Source: a virus
IMG/VR virus record: IMGVR_UViG_3300047560_000742
Coordinates: 1-20,279 of that record
Length of the DNA stretch: 20,279 bases
Reading direction: 5' to 3' (one strand)
The position numbers were made by a program, and so were the translations under genes. How positions within the stretch are numbered: the first letter of the stretch is position 1; the number at the start of each line of letters is the position of its first letter. Shown here piece by piece: positions 1 to 7,059 of this stretch. The notes under the pieces were generated by a model, which saw nothing but the letters and a program-made list of their open reading frames with translations, was not told the DNA's origin and searched no databases.

Positions 1-140
1 GATCAGCCTTCGACAATAAGATTATTAATATTGGTGGATCTGGTAAGGTTATTCAACTAGGTTTTGAAACTACAGTATTCGCTAAATCAATATCCATTCA
101 GAAACTTGATGTCTACGTTAAGACAGGAAAGACTAGGTAA
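1..140 (+). CDS. 3' end of a late structural-region gene (partial)
   Basis: An open frame enters from the left edge (first full codon at base 3) and stops with TAA at 138-140, giving the last 45 residues of a protein. The visible part is beta-prone with alternating hydrophobic residues (for example KVIQLGFETTVFAKSISIQKL), and the other two forward frames have stops here. It lies directly upstream of a tail-fibre-like small protein and internal virion protein candidates, so it is probably a virion or tail component. Nothing in the visible part identifies a family. The real gene lies mostly outside the window. Confidence 0.55.
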   Translation, partial: SAFDNKIINIGGSGKVIQLGFETTVFAKSISIQKLDVYVKTGKTR

Positions 141-145
141 ATAAA

Positions 146-376
146 TTGTCTAATTATACAAAAGCTACTAACTTTGCAATTAAGGATAGTCTAAACACAG
201 GTAATCCCAGCAAGATCATTAAAGGTACTGAGATTAACACTGAATATGATGCTATTCAATCAGCGGTTAACTCTAAAGCTGATGCTAATAACGCAGCATT
301 GACAGGAACAGCCACTGCAGTAAATCTTACTGTCTCTGGTACTTTAACAGCAACTGTGGACGGAGGCACGTACTAA
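146..376 (+). CDS. Small tail-fibre-N-terminus-like protein, TTG start
   Basis: This 76-residue protein reads like the N-terminal module seen at the front of many marine and freshwater phage tail-fibre/appendage proteins: a 'NYTKATNFA.KDSL..GNPSKIIKGTEI..EYDAI' block followed by a short beta-rich tail containing 'ALTGTATAVNLTVSGTLTA'. Family resemblance is from memory. No fibre shaft or receptor-binding part follows; the frame ends in TAA. The start is TTG, placed 5 nt after the preceding stop, with a weak AGG 8 nt upstream and no better ATG. It may be a virion adaptor that seats a separately encoded fibre, or a shortened fibre gene. The next gene starts 1 nt after its stop. Confidence 0.65.
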   Translation: MSNYTKATNFAIKDSLNTGNPSKIIKGTEINTEYDAIQSAVNSKADANNAALTGTATAVNLTVSGTLTATVDGGTY

Positions 377-377
377 T

Positions 378-1406
378 ATGGCAGATCCTATTGATTGGAC
401 AAGTTTACTCGGAAACCTCGGTGCTAGTGCCGTAGGTGCTGTAGGTACTAACTACGCAGCTAACCAAGCAGCTAATGCAGCTACTCAGTCAGCACAACAA
501 GCTGCACAGATGGCTCAATTTAGACCTGTAGGTGTTACCACTCGCTTTGGTAAGTCAGGCTTCAACTACGATCCTACAACAGGCCAACTTATTGGTGCTG
601 GTTATCAAGTAGCTCCAGATGTTGCAGCAGCTCGTGAAGGTTTGATGGGTATGGCAGGTACTGCTTTAGGCAGTGCTCAGCAAATACAAGCTTTTCAGCC
701 TAATGTTAATGCTCAAGCTGCAGGTTTGTTTAACTTGGGTGCTCAGTATGTTGGTCAGTCGCCACAACAAGTTGCTCAGAACTATTTAACTCAGCAGCAG
801 CAACTATTAGCTCCCGGACGTGAACAGACACTAGCTAACTTGACTAACCAACAGCAACAGCAAGGTCGTTTAGGTCTAGCTACTGGTGGTACTTCAGCAG
901 GTTATACAACTGGTGCTCAAGGCTTACAAGCTACCAATCCTAAGATGGCTGCGTACTACAATGCTATGGCTCAGCAGGATGCTCAGTTGGCTGCTCAAGC
1001 TCAACAAGCTGGTCAGCAACAAGTTACATTCGGTCAAGGCTTGATGACAGGTGGTCTAGGCTTGTCAGGTGCTGGTTATAACTTGCAGAACACTGCATTG
1101 TCTCCATACACTAACTATGCTCAAGGTGCTATTAACTTGGAGAACCAAGGCTTGAATGTTTTGACTCAAGGCTCAGCTCTGGGATCAGCAGCAGCAGCAC
1201 AGGCTCAACAAGCTGCTCAACTGTATCAACAAGGACAAAACACAGCTAACCAAGCTCAGAGAGCAGCTTTGCAAGGTACGGTAGCAGGTCTTACAGATCC
1301 TATTAGTGCATTGATTAAAGGACTATCCACTACATCTACAGGAACAGGAGTAGCCGGAAATCCTTATGCTGTTGGAGCATATTCTGATCCCGGGTATTGG
1401 ACTTAA
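378..1406 (+). CDS. Ala/Gln-rich internal virion protein candidate (gp14 position)
   Basis: A 342-residue protein extremely rich in Ala, Gln and Gly, with many AQQA/QQQQ runs (around residues 137-165 and 205-215) and long predicted helices, preceded by an N-terminal 'GNLGASAVGAVGTNYAANQAANAA' helix-prone region. It starts at ATG with GGAGG 11 nt upstream. It is the first of three consecutive large genes in the place where T7-like phages encode internal virion proteins gp14, gp15 and gp16, which are ejected to build the DNA-translocation channel. T7 gp14 is also Ala/Gln-rich but shorter (about 196 residues). The assignment rests on position and composition, not on a conserved motif, so the exact role is inferred. 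Confidence 0.6.
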   Translation: MADPIDWTSLLGNLGASAVGAVGTNYAANQAANAATQSAQQAAQMAQFRPVGVTTRFGKSGFNYDPTTGQLIGAGYQVAPDVAAAREGLMGMAGTALGSAQQIQAFQPNVNAQAAGLFNLGAQYVGQSPQQVAQNYLTQQQQLLAPGREQTLANLTNQQQQQGRLGLATGGTSAGYTTGAQGLQATNPKMAAYYNAMAQQDAQLAAQAQQAGQQQVTFGQGLMTGGLGLSGAGYNLQNTALSPYTNYAQGAINLENQGLNVLTQGSALGSAAAAQAQQAAQLYQQGQNTANQAQRAALQGTVAGLTDPISALIKGLSTTSTGTGVAGNPYAVGAYSDPGYWT

Positions 1407-1416
1407 GGAGTAATAC

Positions 1417-2700
1417 ATGACTACACAAGGAATTCAAGGTTTATTTGGAGGTATGAGTTCTCCTGAGGAAATGCAACAACAAGCTTTACAGGCTAAAGCT
1501 ATGCAGTTTGCTCAAATGACCCCAGACCAACAATTAGGTATTATGGGTTATAAAGGAGGTGCTAACTTAGGTCGAGGATTAGCAGGTGCTATGGGTGTAG
1601 AGATTCAAGATCCTACAATTCAGCGTGCTACTCGTTTGCGTCAGCTTGCAAGTCAATACAACACCAGTACGGCTCAAGGTTTACGTGATATGGCTGCAGC
1701 AGTTCGTGGAGCGGGTGATTATGAGTCTTCTGATATGTTGATCAAACGTGCAGAAGAAATGGAAAAGAATGAAGCTGAATTAGGTTACAAGAAAGCACAG
1801 ACAGCTAAAGCATTAACAGCTAAAGAAACATCATCTACTTCTGAGCGTAACCGTAAGCTTATTGCAGATGCTGAAGTTAAGCTTGCTGAAGGTAAACCAC
1901 TTACAAATGCTGAATTAGCTAACCTTCGTTGGTTAGTGTCTCAAGAGACTAAGGTTAAGACCTTCCAAGATCCTGATACTCGTGAGATTGTACGTATTGA
2001 GCCTATTGACTTGTCTCAAGCTGCTCCTAACTTGTTTAAACAGTTGGTACAAGCCCCTGAGAATTTAAATACAAGCACACCACAAGCAGCTGCTCAAGGC
2101 CAGCAACCGACACAACCTACTACAGGTACTTTTGGTGGCGGTAAAGTTACTACTATGCCTACTCCAGCTTCTATAGCTAAAGAAACAGCTGCAAATGAAG
2201 CTAAAGACATGGCTGTAAACAGATTAGGAGAAGGATTAACTAATATTAATCAAGCTTTAGAGTTAATGAAAAGCCCTTCAGCTAATCCTTGGGTATCTAC
2301 TTGGACTGAGAACTTCCCAACTGATGCTCGTGCTTTGAATAATGTTGTAACATCTTTGAAGAGTCAGAAAACTATTGACTTGATTACACAGATGAAACAA
2401 GCTTCTAAGAATGGTGCTACAGGCTTCGGTTCTGTCACTGAGAAAGAACTTGACTTGCTTCAGTCTGATATCGTTAATCTTGATCAACGTAGTCCAACAT
2501 TTAAAGAAGATCTTAAACGTCTTCAGACAACTTGGACTAACTTACAAAATAAGATTAAGAATAGTGGCGGTAAAGTTGGTGGAGACGCAGGAACGGGAGC
2601 TTTAGAATCTAAAGTAGCACGTTTCATGGCTGCAAACCCTAAAATGTCTAGAGAAGCTGTTATTGAGCAGATGAAGAAAACTGGACACTATAAACCTTAA
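1417..2700 (+). CDS. Internal virion protein candidate (gp15 position)
   Basis: A 427-residue, mostly helical protein with a strong AAGGAG site 6 nt before its ATG. Residues 1-60 are Gln/Gly-rich ('EEMQQQALQAKAMQFAQM'), the middle (about 100-150) is charged and probably coiled-coil, residues 215-250 form a low-complexity Gln/Thr/Pro linker, and the C-terminal half (about 260-420) is another helical block. No enzymatic motif was recognised. It follows the Ala/Gln-rich protein by 10 nt and precedes the 753-residue protein by 8 nt, so the three are almost certainly cotranscribed and likely act together in the virion. The assignment to the gp15-like slot is by order only; T7 gp15 is longer (about 747 residues). 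Confidence 0.55.
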   Translation: MTTQGIQGLFGGMSSPEEMQQQALQAKAMQFAQMTPDQQLGIMGYKGGANLGRGLAGAMGVEIQDPTIQRATRLRQLASQYNTSTAQGLRDMAAAVRGAGDYESSDMLIKRAEEMEKNEAELGYKKAQTAKALTAKETSSTSERNRKLIADAEVKLAEGKPLTNAELANLRWLVSQETKVKTFQDPDTREIVRIEPIDLSQAAPNLFKQLVQAPENLNTSTPQAAAQGQQPTQPTTGTFGGGKVTTMPTPASIAKETAANEAKDMAVNRLGEGLTNINQALELMKSPSANPWVSTWTENFPTDARALNNVVTSLKSQKTIDLITQMKQASKNGATGFGSVTEKELDLLQSDIVNLDQRSPTFKEDLKRLQTTWTNLQNKIKNSGGKVGGDAGTGALESKVARFMAANPKMSREAVIEQMKKTGHYKP

Positions 2701-2708
2701 GGAACACA

Positions 2709-4970
2709 ATGGCTGATAATCGTCCAAACACACGACAAGAAGCTTATGACTCACTTGTTAAACAGCTTAACGCAGCTAAGGATCGTCTAAGCGCAGCCAT
2801 TAAAAGTGGTGAAGTACCTAACGACTCTCGTGCAATTATTAACAGTAAGTACGCAAAAGAGATTGACAAGATTCAGTCTCAGATGCGTTCTACAGGGCCG
2901 ATAGGAGAACTTGGGTCAGGTATCACATCAGCTGCTGTAGGTCTTTTTACAGGTCTCCCTGATTTAGGTATTGCAGGTTATAACTACTTAGCACAACCAA
3001 AAGAACCTGTTAAACCTCTACGTGAGCGTGTAATGGAGTTTGCTGGCATGGCTCCTGAAGCTGCGTCTCAAGAGGGCTCGATGCTTCAATCAGCTCCTGA
3101 CATTGCTGTAGGTGTTTATGGTGCTGCTCAACTCGGTAAACTAGGCTACACAGGCATTAAGAACTGGCTTAACAATCGTAAGACACAAGAATTACTTTCT
3201 AAACTTCCTCCCGGAGATAAGAATGTATTTAGTGATCTTATGCTTAAAGGTCAAGGAAGTTCCAACACTGAAGTAGCTGCTCAGATCGCTAAACTTGAAA
3301 GCGATCCTAAGTATGCTGAGCTGTTAGCTTCTCTTAAGCGAGGGGCTTCAACACGTAGTGTGCGAGGCATGACTCCATCTGCATCTAATATTACTGAAGA
3401 ACAAGCTGCTGCTGGTTCGGCTAAAGCTGTACAAAGTAAACTTGACAAACTATCAGAAGAGAGAAAAGTTGCTGGAGATCAGTCTTTTAGTAAAGCTTTT
3501 GGGTATGGTGCAGGACGACAACTTGTAGATCCTACTAAAACTGTAGAACGTATTGATGAACTTATTGGTCGTTATTCTAAACAAACTACAGGTAACGCTG
3601 AAAAAGCTGTTGAAGTTTTAAATAACCTTAAGACTAAACTAACAACACCAACAGCTCCTGCTTCTCCTTTCACAGGAGTTGGAGGAGGTGTCTTGCCTTC
3701 TAACCGTAAGACTGTTGAAGAGGTGCAAGGTATTTTGTCTGAGTTTGGTAAGAAAGCATCACAGGGTGATAGTCTTATTAAAGACCTAGCCTTGTCTGAT
3801 GAAAAGATTATTAGTTCAGCAGTATTTGGAGGAATGAAGGATGATCTTGTAGCTGCTTATAAAGAAACTTCAGGAGCAGATCGTACAGCTTTAGGAATGC
3901 TTATTCGTGCTCGTAAGGAAGTGTCTAACGCTTCTACAGCATATACAGATGCGATTGCTCAAGGCATTCCAGCATGGTTAAAAGATAAGCAGATTGCTCA
4001 GATTAACTTTGAAGACCTGTATTCACAGTATAAGAATACTACACCAGCTCAGCGTGCTGTGTTTAGATCTTATGTTCAGAATACTGAGCCTGAAGCACTT
4101 AAGAGTTTAGATTCTCGTGTGTGGGCTGATTTTACTAAAAAGTATACAGATGATCTTCCTGACGGATTGCCCGGAATTGACATCGCAGCTATGTCAAGGG
4201 ATTGGGCTAAGATGTCAACTGTAGAGAAAGACGCAGTAACTACGGCTTTAGGGAAAGACACAGCTACTTTTAGTGAGCGTATGAAAGATGCTTTAGTTTT
4301 TACACGTAAACTTAAAGTAGGAGCAGGAGAAGACACTTCTGGAAAGGTTGTTAGAGACGCTGCTGCCGTAGCTGGTTCAACTCCTTTGGGATATCAAGGA
4401 GCTAAATTTACACAGCTTTTAGGTGATGTTATAACTTCTTTTAAATCAGGAGTTGTATCAAATGAACTGGCTATGAAGACTTTATTAACACCTGCTGGAG
4501 CTTCGTTTCTTAAGTCAGCTGCTTTGTCTCCCGGAAGTCGTAAGACATTAGAAGAACTAACTAAAGTAACACAGTCTCAAGGTGTTTTACCTACAGTTGC
4601 TCAAATTAGCACTGCAGTGGCTCCTTCCACAGCTGAACAACCATCTGAAACTGAGTTTGTAATTCCTGATGAGTTTAAAGTTCCTGCTGAAGATTCTACT
4701 ATGAGTGCACAACCTCAGCAAGATCAAACTACTGAAGATACTGGTTTTGTAATTCCACCTGAGTTTCAGCAGCAACAACAACAAACACCTACAGAAACTT
4801 CTACTGCACCTACTGCTCAAAGATCTCGTAGGGACATGGCTAAAGATATTCTACAAACTGAATACAACGCAACACAAGCAAGTCTTGCTAATGCTACAGA
4901 TCCTGCAACACAAGCTAGATTACAACGAGATCTACAAGCTCTACAACGAGAAATGGGGAGAATGAAATAA
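2709..4970 (+). CDS. Large internal virion protein candidate (gp16 position)
   Basis: A 753-residue protein, the largest of the late genes here. It has a charged helical N-terminus, two moderately hydrophobic helices (about residues 65-95 and 128-150) that could insert in a membrane, a long helical core, and a Gln/Thr/Pro-rich tail from about 630. In the tail a short motif occurs twice, FVIPDEF at 650 and FVIPPEF at 680, separated by low-complexity sequence. The final 45 residues return to a charged helix. No lytic transglycosylase motif, which T7 gp16 carries at its N-terminus, was seen. Its stop overlaps the next start (TAATG). An ejected channel or membrane-perforating protein is the best guess from position and size. 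Confidence 0.55.
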   Translation: MADNRPNTRQEAYDSLVKQLNAAKDRLSAAIKSGEVPNDSRAIINSKYAKEIDKIQSQMRSTGPIGELGSGITSAAVGLFTGLPDLGIAGYNYLAQPKEPVKPLRERVMEFAGMAPEAASQEGSMLQSAPDIAVGVYGAAQLGKLGYTGIKNWLNNRKTQELLSKLPPGDKNVFSDLMLKGQGSSNTEVAAQIAKLESDPKYAELLASLKRGASTRSVRGMTPSASNITEEQAAAGSAKAVQSKLDKLSEERKVAGDQSFSKAFGYGAGRQLVDPTKTVERIDELIGRYSKQTTGNAEKAVEVLNNLKTKLTTPTAPASPFTGVGGGVLPSNRKTVEEVQGILSEFGKKASQGDSLIKDLALSDEKIISSAVFGGMKDDLVAAYKETSGADRTALGMLIRARKEVSNASTAYTDAIAQGIPAWLKDKQIAQINFEDLYSQYKNTTPAQRAVFRSYVQNTEPEALKSLDSRVWADFTKKYTDDLPDGLPGIDIAAMSRDWAKMSTVEKDAVTTALGKDTATFSERMKDALVFTRKLKVGAGEDTSGKVVRDAAAVAGSTPLGYQGAKFTQLLGDVITSFKSGVVSNELAMKTLLTPAGASFLKSAALSPGSRKTLEELTKVTQSQGVLPTVAQISTAVAPSTAEQPSETEFVIPDEFKVPAEDSTMSAQPQQDQTTEDTGFVIPPEFQQQQQQTPTETSTAPTAQRSRRDMAKDILQTEYNATQASLANATDPATQARLQRDLQALQREMGRMK

Positions 4971-5467
4971 TGATTGATCCGATTGCAGCTCTTGATGGGC
5001 TACAAAAAGCAATAGGGATGGTCAAGAAGGCAAGCAAGGTAGCCAACGATCTCGGTGGTCTTGCTCCTATGATCGGTAAGATGTTTGATGCTAAGAGCCA
5101 AGCTACTAAGGCTATGCTCGAAGCTAAAAGGGAGAAAAAGGGTTCCAACATGGGAACTGCTCTCCAGATTGAAATGGCTCTCGAACAAGCAAGAGCCTTT
5201 GAAGAGGAACTTAAGATGCTCTTCATGCAGACAGGTAAGATTGATGTCTGGAACAAGATCAAAGCTCGTCAAGCTGAAATGGACAGGGATGACGCTAAAG
5301 AGATCAGTGCATTGAAGGCTGAAGAGAAGAGACTTAAGCAGAAGGAACAGGAAGAGTTAGAGATTATCTTAGTTGTTGGTGGTTCTCTATTAGTTTTACT
5401 TCTAGTAGGTATTGGTATCAACGAGATGATGGACTTCTGTGCAACTACTCATAGGTGTGGAAGATGA
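4970..5467 (+). CDS. Coiled-coil protein with one C-terminal membrane segment
   Basis: A 165-residue protein with an amphipathic N-terminus, a highly charged helical middle (about residues 45-130, Lys/Glu/Arg-rich, ending 'AEEKRLKQKEQEELE'), one clear transmembrane segment ('IILVVGGSLLVLLLVGIGI', about 132-150) and a short tail with two cysteines. The ATG overlaps the preceding TAA. It sits between the virion block and the lysis genes. The family looks familiar as an unnamed conserved protein next to holins in aquatic podoviruses. It could be a virion or envelope-associated protein, or a lysis accessory such as a spanin-type factor. A spanin would normally have its anchor at the N-terminus, so that reading is weak. 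Confidence 0.65.
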   Translation: MIDPIAALDGLQKAIGMVKKASKVANDLGGLAPMIGKMFDAKSQATKAMLEAKREKKGSNMGTALQIEMALEQARAFEEELKMLFMQTGKIDVWNKIKARQAEMDRDDAKEISALKAEEKRLKQKEQEELEIILVVGGSLLVLLLVGIGINEMMDFCATTHRCGR

Positions 5468-5479
5468 GGATTTTAACCG

Positions 5480-5629
5480 ATGAATGAGTACCAAAAGCAG
5501 TTCAATCTATTTTGCAGAGTCTTCTGTTATGGATGTGCTGCTTGGTGGTTCTTAGGCTTCCTTAAGTTTCTTCCTAACGATCTCTCTAATAAGATTGTAG
5601 CTTTATTATTATCTAAAATAGGACTTTAA
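5480..5629 (+). CDS. 49-residue membrane peptide in the lysis cassette
   Basis: A short frame reading MNEYQKQFNLFCRVFCYGC and onward, through a hydrophobic Trp/Phe-rich stretch ('AAWWFLGFLKFLP', about residues 20-32), to a second hydrophobic end ('IVALLLSKIGL'). GAGGA lies 9 nt before the ATG, and the stop is followed after 1 nt by the TTG of the holin. It fills what would otherwise be a 160-nt gap in a tightly packed operon, which supports it being real. Position and hydrophobicity suggest a lysis-related membrane peptide (small holin, antiholin or pinholin-like), but no family was recognised. Confidence 0.6.
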   Translation: MNEYQKQFNLFCRVFCYGCAAWWFLGFLKFLPNDLSNKIVALLLSKIGL

Positions 5630-5630
5630 A

Positions 5631-6134
5631 TTGTTATCACTATTCTCAACACTAGGTGGTCTGTTAGTATCTGGTCTACCTAAACTATTAGATTTTTTCC
5701 AGAACAAAGATGATCAGAAACATGAGTTAGCCTTAGCGCAGATTCAAGTTCAAATGCAGCTTCAAATGATGGCTCAAGGCTTCGCAGCTCAAGAGCGTAT
5801 GGAAGAGATTCGTACAGATCAGATTGCAATGCAGACTGATGCTCAAATGACTGTAGCGGCCTATGATCATGATAAGAAGATCATGGACAAAGCTAGTAAG
5901 TGGGTAGTTAACTTTGTAGGCACTGTACGTCCTGTGGTGACTTATATCTTTGTCTTGGAGCTGTGTGCTATCAATGCTTGGATTGCTTACTATGTTTACT
6001 CTAACCCTCAATTAGTGTTGAACATGGAAGACTTGATTAAATTGTCAGACATTATCTTTAGTACTGATGAAATGGCTATGTTAGGTGGTATCATAGGCTT
6101 CTGGTTCGGATCACGTAGTTGGGCTAAGAAATGA
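5631..6134 (+). CDS. Holin of the 3-TM (GTA-holin-like) superfamily, TTG start
   Basis: A 167-residue protein with the layout of the 3-TM holin family: an N-terminal hydrophobic helix ('LFSTLGGLLVSGLPKLL', 3-20), a Gln/Glu-rich cytoplasmic coiled-coil (28-75), then two C-terminal membrane helices ('VVTYIFVLELCAINAWIAYYVY' and 'MLGGIIGFWFGSRSW'). The 'RPVVTY' and 'GFWFGSRSWAKK' endings are typical of this family. It permeabilises the inner membrane so the endolysin can reach peptidoglycan. The start is TTG with AGGA 7 nt upstream, and no ATG lies earlier in frame. Its last codons overlap the endolysin start (ATGA), giving translational coupling of holin and endolysin. Confidence 0.85.
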   Translation: MLSLFSTLGGLLVSGLPKLLDFFQNKDDQKHELALAQIQVQMQLQMMAQGFAAQERMEEIRTDQIAMQTDAQMTVAAYDHDKKIMDKASKWVVNFVGTVRPVVTYIFVLELCAINAWIAYYVYSNPQLVLNMEDLIKLSDIIFSTDEMAMLGGIIGFWFGSRSWAKK

Positions 6135-6643
6135 AACTGAGCAAAGCTGGCGCTGATTTAATGCACCAGTATGAAGGATGCAGGAATAAACCATACCTGT
6201 GTCCTGCTCATATCTGGACTATTGGTTATGGTCACGTCCTTTATCAAGATCAGATTAGATTACCAATGGTAGCTAAAGAAGGACAATCTACAACCATTCG
6301 TAAGGAGTACCCGTTAAAGCAGGAGGATAATCGTGTATGGTCTAAAGAGGAAATCGAGAAACTATTCGAAGATGATGTCAGTCTTTTTGAACGTGGTGTT
6401 CTACGACTTGCTCCTACTCTATCTGGTCATCAAGGGGCTTTCGATGCGTGTGTCAGCTTTTCCTTCAACGCTGGATTGGGTAATTTTCAGCGGTCTACTA
6501 TTCGGATGAAAGTCAATAGAGGTGAATGGGAAGCTGCTGCTGAAGCTTTCATGCAGTGGACTAAGGGAGGTGGAAGAGAACTCCCCGGTCTAGTTAAACG
6601 TAGAAAAGCTGAGAAAGCCTTGTTTCTATCAGATACAGATTAA
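6131..6643 (+). CDS. Endolysin, GH24 muramidase (phage lysozyme)
   Basis: A 170-residue phage lysozyme of the GH24 family, which cleaves the N-acetylmuramic acid to N-acetylglucosamine bond of peptidoglycan. The catalytic spacing Glu-8-Cys-5-Thr is visible as E15, C24 and T30 in 'YEGCRNKPYLCPAHIWTIGY', followed by GYGH. Cys replaces Asp in the triad, as in several family members. An insertion of roughly 30 residues (about 37-70, 'LYQDQIRLPMVAKEGQ' and onward) separates the active-site lobe from 'WSKEEIEKLFEDDV', a form I associate with aquatic phages. The family's 'AFDACVSFSFNAG' and 'GLVKRRKAEKALF' segments are present. There is no signal peptide or SAR-type N-terminal anchor, so release depends on the upstream holin. 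It is the last gene before the terminator. Confidence 0.93.
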   Translation: MKLSKAGADLMHQYEGCRNKPYLCPAHIWTIGYGHVLYQDQIRLPMVAKEGQSTTIRKEYPLKQEDNRVWSKEEIEKLFEDDVSLFERGVLRLAPTLSGHQGAFDACVSFSFNAGLGNFQRSTIRMKVNRGEWEAAAEAFMQWTKGGGRELPGLVKRRKAEKALFLSDTD

Positions 6644-6649
6644 GTATAC

Positions 6650-6674
6650 AATTGTAAGTTTTAAGTTTACAATT
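6650..6674. repeat. 8-bp inverted repeat between endolysin and terminator
   Basis: AATTGTAA at 6650-6657 is the exact reverse complement of TTACAATT at 6667-6674, with a 9-nt loop. It lies just after the endolysin stop and 9 nt before the main terminator hairpin. Being A/T-only with few GC pairs it is a weak hairpin; it could help 3' end stability of the late mRNA or act for the opposing transcript. Confidence 0.5.
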
Positions 6675-6682
6675 ACAACAAG

Positions 6683-6716
6683 AAAGCCCCTTAGGAGTGA
6701 TCCTTTGGGGCTTTTT
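6683..6716 (+). terminator. Rho-independent terminator between convergent operons
   Basis: The stem AAAGCCCC (6683-6690) pairs with GGGGCTTT (6707-6714), with an inner AGGA/TCCT pairing around a GTGA loop, followed by a run of five T (6712-6716). It ends the right-pointing late operon 40 nt after the endolysin stop. In the opposite direction the hairpin is followed by a weaker T-rich tract (TTTCTTGTTG), so it may also stop the left-pointing operon, whose last gene ends at 6722. Confidence 0.88.
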
Positions 6717-6721
6717 AGTTT

Positions 6722-6877
6722 CTAGTCCATTATGAATGCTACTGTAATGAATCCAATGTGTAGATAGACAACAGGTACAGGCTCGTCGTGCATATTCTCC
6801 TCTTCGTCCATGATGTACAGTTGATCAGCTTCTAAGCCAAACACCAGACCAGCTTTAGTTTCAAACTCAATAGTCAT
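6722..6877 (-). CDS. Small acidic protein, last gene of the left-pointing operon
   Basis: A 51-residue frame beginning MTIEFETKAGLVFGLEADQL and ending with a hydrophobic 'VVYLHIGFITVAFIMD', with an acidic 'MDEEENMHDE' middle. AAGGAGA lies 7 nt before the ATG, and the ATG overlaps the TGA of the upstream redoxin gene. It stops with TAG, 6 nt from the terminator. No family recognised. The sequence resembles the small unnamed proteins common in aquatic phages; a function cannot be given. Confidence 0.65.
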   Translation of the reverse strand: MTIEFETKAGLVFGLEADQLYIMDEEENMHDEPVPVVYLHIGFITVAFIMD

Positions 6878-7059
6878 GTTGGTTCTCCTTCAACAACTGT
6901 GTATGGTACTGTACGAACTGTAGGAAATTTACTCATGAAGTCTTCCCTTGTGATGTCTCTACCAATGTTAATCTCTTTAAAAGGCTTACCCTCTTGTTTG
7001 AGAGTAGCCTTCAAAGATACACAAGCTGGACAATTGTCTTTTGTGTAAACTGTAATCAT
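6874..7059 (-). CDS. Glutaredoxin / NrdH-like redoxin
   Basis: A 61-residue mini-redoxin with the active site CPAC (residues 10-13 in 'TKDNCPACVSLK') and the cis-proline segment 'VRTVPYTVVEG', the two signatures of the glutaredoxin/NrdH fold. It probably returns electrons to the ribonucleotide reductase encoded immediately upstream, whose TGA overlaps this ATG (TGATG). The ATG at 7059 is preferred over a TTG one codon earlier, because stop/start overlap with the reductase gives natural coupling. At about 61 residues it is shorter than typical glutaredoxins (about 80) and close to a trimmed NrdH. The reducing partner (glutathione or thioredoxin reductase of the host) cannot be told from sequence. 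Confidence 0.85.
   Translation of the reverse strand: MITVYTKDNCPACVSLKATLKQEGKPFKEINIGRDITREDFMSKFPTVRTVPYTVVEGEPT

Noticed and set aside
760-1260. CAG/CAA-rich stretches resembling a microsatellite or CRISPR-like repeat
   Set aside because: They are irregular codon runs for Gln and Ala inside an intact reading frame, without constant repeat and spacer lengths.
4587-5262. Minus-strand frames rich in Leu/Ser/Cys opposite the late genes
   Set aside because: They mirror Gln/Ala/Glu-rich coding on the plus strand, run against the operon and lack start signals.
6644-6721. tRNA gene or attachment site in the gap between convergent operons
   Set aside because: No cloverleaf or GTTCGA-type loop; the gap is filled by two simple hairpins.
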